From Dipetalonema caudispina (Eukaryota; Nematoda; Chromadorea; Rhabditida; Onchocercidae), in NCBI GenBank assembly GCA_013365325.1, contig JABVXV010000250.1, forward strand, positions 30,667-94,666: a stretch of DNA of 64,000 nt. Reading direction: 5' to 3'. This document shows, piece by piece, positions 43,201 through 54,335 of the stretch; within the stretch, counting starts at the first letter, position 1; each line of letters begins with the position of its first letter. The translations under genes were made by a program, and so were the position numbers. Under the pieces are notes generated by a model that worked only from the letters and a program-made list of their open reading frames with translations, was not told where the DNA came from and searched no databases.

Positions 43201-45047
43201 TTTTTTTTCAAATCATTGATGAGCAATTATTGTGTATTGTACTAAATGGGCCTATAAAAACGAGTGAAACTAAAAAGATTGAAGAAAGATTACACGATGA
43301 TTATAGCTGAGAGAAATAAAATTTAATAAATTAAATTGAACAAATGTATTCCTATCCGAAATTACATTTCATAAGCTAATCATTATACAATTGTATTTCA
43401 TAATTTTACACTGTTAAATGTTGTAAATAAATTGATTAATTAAAAAAAAAAAAAAAAAAAAAAAAGAAAAGGATTATGGAAATGGTAAAAATTAAAACGA
43501 CTGTTGAATTATTATAAATTAAAGCAATAAATAATAAAAGTATGTTAAAAAATTCTGCATCGTAATTAATATTTCATCGAAGGGAATGATTTTTAAATTA
43601 TGAATAATAAAAATATATCGAAAAAATTATGCAAAAATAATGATAATAATATTTAATTAGTGATTAAATTTGCAAAAAATTAGTCCAATTATAAAATTAA
43701 ATAGATATATTAATTCATTAGTTACCTGACCATCATTTAATTTTCATCATTTATGTGTAATTATCTCAATCAATCTTACTTAACAAATCAATAAATTAAA
43801 TTATTTCTATGACTAATTGTCAAATTGTTGAACAAATATGAAAAATACAAAATTTCAAAAATTATAAATCTGTTTAATGAAAAAAGAAAAAAAAAAAATT
43901 GTGTTCACTACGAATATAAAATATTTTTTCCTTTCTAACTTCAACCATTCCTAATAAAGTTCTCCTTTATTTTTTTTCTTTTTTTTCATCAAATGATTTT
44001 AACACTAGCGAACGTAAAAATTGATTAAAACCAATGAAAAGTGAAAAATTAAATTTTCCTATTTCAAATATAATATAATAATATATTGAAGAATATATTA
44101 CGAAAAGAAAAACACTGTTGAATTTTTCGAAAGTTGTCATTCATCATCCTATCAATTTTCTTTTTTTTTCCTTTAACTTTTTTTTTTTTTTTTTTTTTTG
44201 TTTAAGCAGATGTCTTGCCAATGATAGCTTTGCTGATAAATTAGGCATTTTGTATGGTTGTATGAGGATGGAGTTGGATTAATTTTTTACATTTTTACAT
44301 CATTTGCAAATATTTCATTTCTTTTTGTTTACAAGTTTTTTAATTATTGTAAAAGTTAATTAATTATTTTAAGAATGTTTTTTCTGATTTTTTTTTTCCT
44401 CGATATTAGCAGGTTGATATTTAAGTAGGAGATGGCAAATCTAAGCTGACCAATAATTCCTGGTAAGTAATTTTGTTGGTTGCAACAACTTTTTGAACAG
44501 AAATTCTATCATGATCTGGAACAGCAGAGCTATTCTGTTAATTCCGGATACGACTTTTCCAGTAAATTACAATTACTTTTTTTTTCTCCCGTTTTGGGCA
44601 AATCTATTCCTATTTTCAAAAAAATATTTGGAATAGTTGGAAAAATCGATTATAATATCAGACGTTTTTTTTTTTTTTTTTTTTTTTTTTTTCACTCATT
44701 CACTTAATACTAATTCTATTGAATATAAATATACATTTCTAAAATTATATCATATCATCTTATATAAATTACATATCCATTATAAATGATAGATACTTCA
44801 TCCAACAATGAGATCATTTTCTGAAACGTAAAAATTTTCTAATTTCCATTTCAAACATTAATTATTTATTACAACTATTCAGGAGATACACTTGTTATCG
44901 TAAAATAACAGAAGTATGAAGTTATTCTATCTTCGACAAGTACTCCAAAACTCATCTGGTTCTGTCGTGGAATTATTGATTGATCAGTAAATGGAATTTA
45001 AGGATCAATTTATCATTAGTTGGAGCTTTTCGTAAAAGATTTCAATT

Positions 45048-45086
<39 letters not shown>

Positions 45087-46195
45087 AAATCGATCCATTC
45101 GTTGTTACATGTTAATGCATAAAGTAAATATTCAGTCATTCCTACAATATTATAAATTTATTTGAAATAAAATCAATTGATAAACTTAAGCATAATTAAA
45201 TTCACAAGAAGATATGATATTTATGATAGTTACATCCAAAATACTATACTGTAAAATTATACTATATTATTGAAATTATACCATATTATACAACAATTCT
45301 AATACAATTTACAAATTAAATAATACAATACAAATAATTGTAATAAATTTTATTAGTTAACAGTTTAAAAGTTTTATTTAACAGTATAATATTGCTAATA
45401 ATTATATTATTAAATAATAAATTGCTAAAATCGTATTAAATCATAAAGTATTAAGGTAACTGATGATAAAATGCTTAGGAACTTTTGTTCAAAAAAAAAA
45501 ATTTAGAAAAAAGTACTCTCACCATGGAAACCTTTTTAAGATTAGAATTAGAAAAGTGTATGCTATTCTAAATATCACAAAATGCTTTACTTTCCAATAA
45601 TTTTTTGTTGATATATTATAATGTATGCTTATGGCATGAAAATGCTATATACTTTTTCTATAATTTGTTCCTACTTTTGCAGTAATTATATTCATTAAAG
45701 TGGAAAAAAGAAAAAAAAAATTTTTTTGTTAATAAATAATGTGAAAAACAAAAAAAAAAAAAAAAAAAAGAAATTAATTGTTAGCAATTAAGTAATTGTA
45801 ATGAAATATATTTGTTTTTAGATAAGAAAAAAGAAAATTCATAAAAATTAACAATCATTTGCGTTGTTTTGTCCAAACATATAAAATAAATTTGATTGTA
45901 TTTTGAAAGCTATTACAACAAAATTTTATGAAATTTAAATATCATAAATAATTTTTCTAATTGGAATAAATTAAAGATAGATGCATGATTTTTGAACAAT
46001 TTTCACTTCTTTGTATGATTTTTTTTTTATAAATTATAGTGAAAAATGAATCTCTACAGCAAAATGTGCATATTTTCTGTGGACAAAATTTGCATAAATA
46101 TTTGCGAGAGTAAAAATTTATCAATAAGTAGAATTCTTAGCAAAACTGATGAAGAGTTGGAAATTATTTTTCCGCATCTAACTTATGTGAAGCAA
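40249..46195. other. Gene-poor intergenic region, 5.9 kb
   Basis: No supported gene. It lies upstream of PFKFB and downstream of the small gene at 46 kb, so it should hold the PFKFB promoter. It contains many A/T homopolymers (for example at 43,442, 44,666 and 45,052). The longest open frame, plus strand 42482-42853 (123 codons), is Lys/Asn/Phe/Ile-rich with no recognisable motif and is treated as chance. Confidence 0.65.
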
Positions 46196-46830
46196 TCAGC
46201 ATGACAATGTTCTATTGAGTTCCGTTACTTCAAACTGCCAAGCTTTGACAGTTTCTTGGAAAGTATACTTATCCGTTTCACTAATCCGAAAACCACCATA
46301 AACTCTTTGATCCCAGACAAGAAGTTTTAGAAACTGCATTGATGTATATTGAATCACTGCTACTATCGGACTGTTGAAAAGAAACAATAACACTTTTCTT
46401 GCGTGGAAACTGACTGTAATTTTTTGAAATTCAACTGTTGCAACGGACTTTATTGTATTGAAATTCGCCACTTAAATTATGAATCTATGAATAATGGTGT
46501 GAAAACATTTGAAAAACTTGAACAACAGAGATTCAGTACAGGACATGTAAATCTTTTATTTGAGGTTTTTCATATGTAAGTTCACAATTTTCCGGTTTTG
46601 CAAATTAATTAAAACCAATAGCAAAAGTAGAAAGCAATAATAAAGATCGAAGAGCTGAGTATATGAAGTCCCTAAGGATAATTCAATTTCATGACCTCAC
46701 CTCATCTGAGCTCTTTCTTCAACCTCGAGAGGTGAACATACCTGTGATAGAACCAATATCCTACTAGCACATCCGCGTCAATCACATGATTTCGAAAATA
46801 AAAAAGAAGCAAAATTTTGTCCTGTGACAT
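46196..46830 (-). CDS. Small unrecognised two-exon gene, about 87 aa, possible operon partner
   Basis: Exon 1 is 46742-46830 (ATG TCA CAG..., donor GTATGT, phase 2); exon 2 is 46196-46370 (acceptor TGTTTCTTTTCAACAG). The join is in phase and gives MSQDKILLLFYFRNH, VIDADVLVGYWFYH, then IVAVIQYTSMQFLKLLVWDQ and a hydrophilic tail with GGFRISETDKYTF and WQFEVTELNRTLSC before TGA. Base composition is clearly less AT-rich than the flanks, which supports coding. A TCTTCTGTAG acceptor-like site (46883-46885) lies 117 bases after the stop of the MADF-BEN gene on the same strand, about the spacing of nematode operons. An alternative acceptor (AATTACAG, exon from 46414) also fits the phase and would give a different Ser-rich tail ending in WWFSD. 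No family recognised; it could also be a broken copy of something larger. Confidence 0.42.
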
Positions 46831-46882
46831 AATGAAATAAGTTAGAAAATATACGAAAATACAAATTAAAGTGTTTCAAAAA

Positions 46883-46885
46883 CTA
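46883..46885 (-). promoter_or_regulatory. Possible trans-splice acceptor between MADF-BEN gene and small downstream gene
   Basis: GTGTCTTCTGTAG on the minus strand, 117 bases beyond the upstream stop codon and about 52 bases before the ATG at 46830. The pyrimidine tract and spacing fit an intercistronic acceptor. Confidence 0.35.
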
Positions 46886-47002
46886 CAGAAGACACATCCT
46901 AAAACATATCGTAGTTGTGGAAAAGATGGACATTCGACAGACTTTTCAAAAATAATTTATCAAATCAAAATAGGAAAGAAAGGAGAAAATAGGATTTTAA
47001 TT

Positions 47003-50000
47003 CTAATATTCGTCGCTAGAATCATATTCATCAAAAGGCATATTCTTCAGTTTATTTGCATGAGTATCCAATGCATCGAGACATCGACTCCATTGGTAAT
47101 TTACATTTCTTACTGTATCCTCAGGATACAGTTCCTGCACCTTTTCCTTCAGCCAGTTCAGCTGAAAGAAAGTGAATAGATGGAAAAATAACGATATCGT
47201 AACATTAGGAGAATCAAATTTGTGTAGCAATGCAGACACTTCCAATTTCCTTCGGTTGTGTAAATGAAGCACTGATAATTTAGCAAGAAGTTATGCTGGA
47301 AAGTTCTAAATTTAGCAAGAAGTTATGCTGAAAAGTTCTAAATTTAGCAAGAAGTTATGCTGGAAAGTTCTAAAATGTATGAAATTTAAAATGTATAACT
47401 CTTCACGGAGCTTTTGCATCAAGATAGCAAAATTTATGCTCCGAGTTGAATTCAGAATCTCATAATAACACTGCACTAGAATATTTTTGACAACCGTATG
47501 TCCCGACAGAAGATCAAGATATCTAAGGCGGAATCTAAGCTATAATTAATTAAAATGTATTCCCTAAAATATAAATAAAGTCACTTATCGATTAAAAAAT
47601 CAAAGAAATATATGGCAAGAAAAATCAAGACGTTGATTTCCGGGAAGACATGAAATTATTCTACAGTCATTAGAAAATTCAAGGACGAATTTCAAAATTT
47701 TAACCTACTTTGGTCTGGTTTCTCTTTTCTTTACATGGTTTCTTAATATCGTCATCACCACTGTACAATAACATAGCAACTTTGAGGGCAAATCCTTCAG
47801 CATTTTGTTGCTGTCGTTTTATACGAGACAGAGTTTGAGGCAACAAATAATCCTCTTGTGATTTGCTTTCTTTAATCCGTTGTCCATATTTTGATGAACA
47901 AGCTGAAATTAAGTTCATGTAATGGAAAATCTCGTCGTGACTGAAACTGCATGACTCGATCCGCTGAAACTGAAATGACCAATATTTTTAAAGTTCTTGT
48001 AAATTTTTTTGACGTTTTAAGCTGTTTGAAATTTATAAGAAAATAAAGTGAGACAGAAAGAACATCACACCCTATTTGGCTAAAATCAAATCAGATGAAC
48101 TCTAAAAAGAACCAGTACCATCATCTAAACGCATCCGCTTTATAGGATCATTGCGTCTCCTTGGTTTATCAAGATTGTGGTTCTCTTTTTCTAATTCCAA
48201 CAATAACTTTTCGTAATCAGCCAATCCAGATAATGCTTGCAAACAGCTTTTATGCATTGATGACAATTTTTTGTGCGGATAACATTTAGATATTATAATT
48301 TTTATCCATCGAATCTGGAAAACAGTTCTCTCAAAGCTAAAGCCTTAACTCGAGATCTAAATTTAAGGTCAATCTCGAGTTCAAATTTAGGATTTGATTG
48401 TCTAGACTTCCTAATTCAGAGCCAATTCTTAATATGAATCCAAGTGTGCACTCTCAAACAAAATTTGAATATTTCTTTCTTGTCAGTCTACCCAAATTTG
48501 AATCTTGAACTTTTCTTAAATATACCCGTTCTACTTGACTCATCTTCACATTTTCAGAAAATAACGTGCTGATCTCTTCACGTGTAAAAATATGCTGCGC
48601 AAGACGTCGAACAAATACCGCTGGATGAGAACTAGTAGCCACCAGGCGATGAACAATCTCTCTGGGACAGTATCTGTAAATCTCATCTGCAAAAAGTCAT
48701 ACTTTTCATCCATTTTGACAATTTCAGACAGCTTGGATTTCAGAAACTCCGCGATTTCTAAAATTCGATAACAGAAATTTTCTGTCGCTTCCTGCTTTGC
48801 CCACCCTTTTCACAAGAATTACTGACGATAGCTAAAGAAAGAAAAGGGAATTATCTACCTTCATAAACTTTCCCAGTATAGGAGAAACCATCTTCTTTAT
48901 CAAAAAGTCTATCCGTTTGCACCATTACTGATTTCACCTCTATAAAACATGTAATTCTTTTTAATTGTAGATTTAAAAAAGCAATTCAATATTTTATTAA
49001 CCCTAAATTTGAAAATCGGCAAACTGCATCCAACAATTTTCTCCATTAAAGTGATATTTGAAATCATGCCTTACATCGATGTAAAATAACCAATGCAAAA
49101 ATTAAGTTTGTAAATAATAAAGAATAAATTTAATCAAAAGCAAAATTTTTTTAATCAAATGAAAGAATTGTCAACGCCGAAATATAGTAGCTACTTATTC
49201 AGGGCTGAAACAAGTAGAGAAATTTCACAGTCTGAGTTCGTTAAGTGCGGATCATAAGAACAAATGAAGTAGCGGCAAATGAATCAAAAACAGTTATATA
49301 AATGAGTGAAATCGTTGGTTTACTGTGGTAAGTTCAAACATGGTCTTATCTGACGTGCTGTCCAACTATCAAATAACCTGTCATTGAAATTAGTGAAATT
49401 CCAGACAAACTCAGTTATATATTCTTAGGAAATCCCGTTCAACTAGTCATATATCAGCCAAAAGAACGAAATATTGGGGCGAAAAATGAAACTCTTAGCT
49501 TACCTTTTTCATATACAGGAACTGGTACCGCAAGAGAAGCGAGAGATTGTGAAACGTACGGCAAGCGCTGCAGAACTGTTTTCAAATCGCTGTCCATATC
49601 CCTTTTAACAGTAACAACCATACATCTCAATCCATCCGCCTCACAACGAATATAATCGAGATGTCGAAGCAAACTGTCCCACTTATAATTCGAACGTTCT
49701 ATCTGTTTCGAGACCCTACTTGGAGCTCGAGAAAATCTCGAAATTGGATCAATGTCATAGTGTTTTTCAGCAAACAAAGCCTTGGCACGACATTGTGGAA
49801 TGGGTCGGCTACAGCTGAGCGAAGAGTGCAAAAGACGCTGCCTACGCTTTAGTAAATTAGAATCAACATCAGCTAATGTTGAGGAGGGAATACCGCAGAA
49901 CAAAGGTTGTTTAGACAAGGTTTGGTTCTGGAATAATAGTTGTGATGCTGAGAATGGTTTGCTTTCTCCAACATCCGGCATGCGCGGTGATGTGGATGCA

Positions 50001-51451
50001 TTTTTTACACAATCTCCTCTTCCGAAATAAGCTCCGCTATCGTAGTACACTATCTCATCATCCTATAAGTAAAGAGTAGTACACTATCTCATCATCCTAT
50101 AAGTAAAGATTATGTCACAGGAAAAGAATTACGATCTAATTCTATTACCATTAAATCAAAATATTATTAGTTTTCAAAAAATAATAGTATTTTGATTTCC
50201 GTCAGCAAAATTTTATTTGATTGAAATTGAAATCAAATGCAAAGACGACCCAAACATCCGCAAATTATTTCCAAACTAAAAGCTATGATAAATTTTTACC
50301 CTTCTCATAAGAGAACCACTGTAATGCCTTGTCTGAACTGTAACATTTTCAGGTAACATTTGCGCTTCGGTAAGCTGAAATACAATAATTAAATTATACT
50401 TAGAACGTATCGTCTAAATCAAATTACCATTTAATCACTGAATGAACCCAATACCAAAGAAATTCCAGAATTTGAAAATATAACGCTTGATTTTGGAAAT
50501 CTGACAAAGATTTGCTTTTGACCAAGCGCCTTCCAGTCTTACCCAAGATGCTTACAGCTAGCTCCATGCAAGCAATCTAAATTCACCCAAAAATATGCAA
50601 CATTCCAGATGAGTTAGAGGACTCATGGATAAAAACCTACCTTTTCATTCGGAACATTATATGAAATCATCGAGATTGATAAGTGTTTACATCTCTCAAT
50701 CATAACATGACGTCGACCCACTTCGATGATCATGGCTCTGCCAACTTTTTCCTTCAACTGAACACTCACATTGAAAAAAGGCCAAAGTACTCCTACAATA
50801 TCGCTCTCGCAAACTACACGGAAAATATTCAACTTATTAAGGTACAGTAGAACATAAGCATTCCTGAAAATATCTAGTATAAGTGATCAAATATCGATCG
50901 ATAGCAATATTACGAATTCCGGGTTGTCACTAATTTCGGAAAATACATCCTACTCTGTGATATTGCAAGTTTGCGTCGCATACGACGCCATGATTGAAAA
51001 GTAGCAGGATATCGGGTAGTGAAGTACACTCAATGTAATAAAGAATTTAAGAAAAAATTTCTCCATCTCTTGAATGAATGAATAACATATACTACCCTCT
51101 TAGGAATGAAGAGTAAAAACTAATTCAAATTCAAACAAATTCACGTACCCTTCTTCCGTCTGTGTTACAGCGTAGAGCATGAATTTCAGCGCAAAAGCGA
51201 AACGCCAAATCGATGATTCTGTCTGTGCCAGTTCATCATTTCTATTTAAAACTCGGATACATTCATTACTAATGGCTTTCCATTCGTCTTTTACATGATT
51301 CACTGGAAAAAAGAATCTTGAGATTCTAGGAAAAAATTCCAGTATATCCCGTAAATATTTAGATTCAACATCATCTATAACCAATTAACATCATAGTATC
51401 TCGAACCACGTATGTTTTTTCCCACTCCTATTATTATGCAGTAGTATCACC

Positions 51452-51483
<32 letters not shown>

Positions 51484-51785
51484 TGATAGGAGAGAGCGGG
51501 ATTGAGAACAGGAAAAAAAAAAAAAGAAGAAAAGACCAGACAGAAAAATTTATAAATCTTCAATATGTGAATTTTCCAAATTTCATAAATTACCTTACCT
51601 GTTAATTCACAAATACCAGCAGATGCTTCATGTAATTTCTTGGTAATTTGATACGCCACTTGATCACTCATATTATTGAAATTATTTGAATTAGATGACC
51701 AAATCGTTGGACGCCGTTTCACTTCTTTGATAAGCATTAAACGTAACGCATCCGTCCATAAAAATTTTTCGCGATTGTATGACAT
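47003..51785 (-). CDS. MADF-like plus two BEN-like domains, probable nuclear DNA-binding protein
   Basis: Ten in-phase exons: 51599-51785, 51149-51302, 50641-50863, 50300-50374, 49504-50062, 48859-48939, 48526-48686, 48119-48314, 47709-47902, 47003-47161; about 662 residues. Residues about 8-108 read as a MADF/Myb-SANT domain: LRLMLIKEVKRRPTIW, YQITKKLHE, VKDEWKAISNECIRVLNR, then SSIWRFAFALKFML. Residues about 447-512 and 579-642 are two related BEN-like repeats; RIRWIKIIISKCYP in the first matches KLNWLKEKVQELYP in the second, each preceded by a hydrophobic-helix block (FVRRLAQHIFTREEI; FALKVAMLLYSGDDDI) and followed by a Cys-Leu-x-Ala-Leu motif. A basic stretch KPRRRNDPIKRMR (about 530-542) could be a nuclear signal. 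It ends FDEYDSSDEY. MADF and BEN domains bind DNA or chromatin partners; C. elegans LIN-14 and SEL-7 have been linked to the BEN fold, but orthology here is not shown. The MADF-BEN join rests on phase only. Confidence 0.78.
47279..47375. repeat. Three tandem 32-bp units in the last intron of the MADF-BEN gene
   Basis: The motif TTTAGCAAGAAGTTATGCTG recurs at a 32-base period with one A/G difference in the middle copy. It lies between the ninth and tenth coding exons, near the acceptor side. Confidence 0.93.
50042..50109. repeat. 34-bp tandem duplication carrying a splice acceptor
   Basis: Two identical 34-base copies, 50042-50075 and 50076-50109. On the minus strand each contains CTTTACTTATAG followed by GATGATGAGATAGTG, so intron 4 of the MADF-BEN gene ends with two equal acceptors. 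Use of the one nearer the exon (start 50062) keeps the frame; use of the upstream one adds 34 bases and brings in-frame TGA codons. Confidence 0.95.
51451..51480. repeat. Poly(A) tract in first intron of the MADF-BEN gene
   Basis: About 30 uninterrupted A, the only long homopolymer between about 45.8 and 56.1 kb. Confidence 0.95.
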
Positions 51786-52142
51786 TAGATGCTACTGCCA
51801 AAGTCTGCCACAATACATTATTCATTTACACTTTCAGAATGAAAATGCATAAATTTAAATTTAATATTTGATGTAATAAAATTTGAAAAAATTAAACCCA
51901 AATATTTCACAAATGATAAATTTAATATGAACTATTACTTTCAAAATTATCACCAAATATTTCCCTGAAAATTTTATATAGGCTAAAAAATTATTACCAT
52001 ACACTAATTAATTAATAATTACAATAAAATTTAGATACTTCTTTTTTTAACACATCTATAAGAGTACACAGTTTTATTTTCATCATTGTAAATATAAAAT
52101 TTTTCAATTGATGTATACGTGCAAATATATGAATTATAAAAT

Positions 52143-52240
52143 CACACATAACTTTTACATCCGCACGTATGCATCACAGATAACTTTTACATCCACACGT
52201 ATGCATCACACATAACTTTCACATCCGCACGTATGCATGC
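52143..52240. repeat. Three tandem 32-bp units with an ACGTATGCATCACA core
   Basis: The TAACTTT block begins at 52149, 52181 and 52213. Units differ by single substitutions (CCGCACG/CCACACG; ACTTTTAC/ACTTTCAC). Confidence 0.92.
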
Positions 52241-52473
52241 ACAAATCAATGAACATTAAAAAATGACCAATCTAAAATATTAATACATTACCCAAAAAAC
52301 TCATTCATTTCCCGCTCAATTTATTGCCACAAATTTGTCATGCTATCTGCTTCATATTCTTCTCATAATACTCTAACATCTCAACCTATCGATTAAATGC
52401 ATATTCTATCATTGCAATCGATAACATCTATTCTCTCATCAATTACACTCACTTTTTCCATTGTTAGCGTAGT

Positions 52474-53023
52474 GTTTATATTAGTGGATACGGTTAGTTT
52501 AGTATGTCCGGTATTTTTTATCTAGACAATTAATGAGTAGGAATTATGATATTTGTTGTTTTTTAATTGGTAATTAATAACTGTTTATATTAATGGATAC
52601 GGCTAGTCCAGTATGTCCGGTATTTTTTATCTAGACAATTAATGAATAGAAATTATATGATATTTGTTTTTTAATTGATAATTAATAACTGTTTATATTA
52701 ATGGATACGGCTAGTCTAGTATGTCCGGTATTTTTTATCTCGACAATGAATGAATAGAAATTATATGATATTTGTTGTTTTTTAATTGATAATTAATAAC
52801 TGTTTATATTAATGGATACGGCTAGTCTAGTATGTCCGGTATTTTTTATCTCGACAATTAATGAATAGAAATTATATGATATTTGTTGTTTTTTAATTGG
52901 TAATTAATAACTGTTTATATTAATGGATACGGCTAGTCTAGTATGTCCGGTATTTTTTATCTAGACAATTAATGAATAGAAATTACATGATATTTGTTGT
53001 TTTTTAATTGGTAATTAATAACT
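52474..53023. repeat. Five-copy tandem array, unit about 110 bp
   Basis: Units start at 52474, 52583, 52691, 52802 and 52913 (lengths 109, 108, 111, 111, 111). Every copy has GGATACGG and AGTATGTCCGGTATTTTTTA followed by TCTAGACAAT or TCTCGACAAT. Copies 2-5 are nearly identical; copy 1 is the most diverged. From copy 2 on, ATG GAT ACG GCT AGT opens a 13-codon frame that closes at TAG in copies with TCTAGAC. No longer frame exists. Confidence 0.95.
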
Positions 53024-53526
53024 ATGGATAGGTTTTATTTGTCCGTTATATTCATCTAAAGTTAAATCGTTAAAATTATGCTAACTTATCGACTTTTCTA
53101 TAAAAAAAAAAATGAAATATAAGTTATATTTGTTTGTCATTTTCACGTAGATGCATCATATCTGTCTGATAGTTTCGTCTAAAAGTAATACATATGATTG
53201 AAATTGCTGTAAGCAAATATTTTATATAAATTTACTAATATTTATGATATTGTAATTGTTATCCCATGTATTTATGTTCTTGTCATCACTGGTTAACATT
53301 AGTTTGTTGAGGGAAATGATTGTGTAGAGATAAACATAAATTTAAAACTAAAACTTGTAAGTAAGGAATTACATAATACATACAAGAGTTATATATACGA
53401 GTTTGATAACGTTAGTGCACATGTTATAAAACATATATCTAAGATGTTATGGTTCTTACATATCGTCATTACATTGTTCAAGTGCTACGCACGTTGTGTT
53501 AGCATGTTATATTTCACATTTAAGAA

Positions 53527-54142
53527 ATGTTTGGTGGACCTCCATTTCTACGCTATCCGTTGTGGCGTTTTACCGCAGTATTGGTGGTGGCTTCGACTGC
53601 GTTATCAGGACTTGTTTTCATGAAGTTACGGCATCAAGAAAATGTGCGGCGAAAAAAATGGGAGGATTTCTTCAAGTAAGATTTAATTCAATTACTTAGT
53701 TTATGGCGCACTTGTTTGTGAAACACATTGTTTGTTTTCTGTAGCAAGTATGCTTAAAATTATAAATGTAATTGAATAGACCTAAAGTCATAAATGTTAC
53801 TGATGTAGATCAAAGCTTGCGTTAAATTTGTTTATATCAGCTGTTATACTTCTAGGTTTTTATACGGTAATCACGTCGGTTTATATGATCGTGGACCAAG
53901 GTTATTCTACCTTGGATGCTTTTGCCTTTGAGAGTTGGAGTGTACTTCGTTAATAGAAGTTTCTCAAATATTCCAGTATATTTCAAATCCTTTTAGTTCG
54001 ATAAGTCCTAATGTCTCGCCACTTCAGGAATTACGATGCTTATGAACATGTGAAAGAAATTTGCTCACATGCGCCAGGAATAATGCATAGCTGCCCCAAA
54101 GACCTTGCTTTGGCATATGAAAAAGCTGGATTGAAAAACTAA
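53527..54142 (+). CDS. cox-6C: Cytochrome c oxidase subunit 6C-like protein
   Basis: Two exons, 53527-53675 (donor GTAAGA) and 54028-54142 (acceptor CACTTCAG), joined in phase 2, give 87 residues. After a short N-terminus (MFGGPPFLRYPLW) comes one membrane helix (RFTAVLVVASTALSGLVF, about 14-31) and a basic segment KLRHQENVRRKKWEDFFKNY. The tail YDAYEHVKEICSHAPGIMHS ends with PKDLALAYEKAGLKN. The RRKKWEDFF-KNYDA block after a single helix is the COX VIc pattern (family: ..KKAYADFYRNYD..). The protein is slightly longer at the C-terminus than mammalian COX6C. It is an accessory subunit of inner-membrane complex IV. It is the only plus-strand gene of the window, divergent from the MADF-BEN gene and convergent with the SEC14-like gene. 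Start chosen because the frame opens at this ATG right after a TTTAAG acceptor-like site. Confidence 0.88.
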
Positions 54143-54329
54143 GTAAGAAATACTTGTTAAATCGATTATTTCTAGAGATCTTGTTTAGTTTTTCTATTGG
54201 ATTGTCCACTTTTTATGCTATCTTAGATCTTTAAAATCGATAATTGTATTGCTTCGGTTTTGTAAATTCATTGCTATATTAGATTTAAATGTGAAGTTTG
54301 TCTGCATATCTATGATGTACAACATGATG

Positions 54330-54335
54330 AATAAA
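54330..54335 (+). terminator. Polyadenylation signal AATAAA for cox-6C
   Basis: AATAAA 188 bases after the cox-6C stop codon, the first such signal downstream. Confidence 0.55.

Larger units (their letters stand above)
51786..53526. promoter_or_regulatory. Divergent intergenic region between MADF-BEN gene (-) and cox-6C (+)
   Basis: The two start codons (51785 minus, 53527 plus) face away from each other, so this 1.7 kb must hold both promoters. It contains the 3 x 32-bp array at 52143-52240 and the 5 x 110-bp array at 52474-53023, and no supported exon. A TTTAAG acceptor-like site at 53519-53524 precedes the cox-6C ATG by two bases. Confidence 0.6.

Noticed and set aside
53496..53699. 67-codon plus-strand frame MLACYISHLRNVWW...
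   Set aside because: It overlaps cox-6C exon 1 in another frame; the cox-6C frame is supported by family similarity and splicing.
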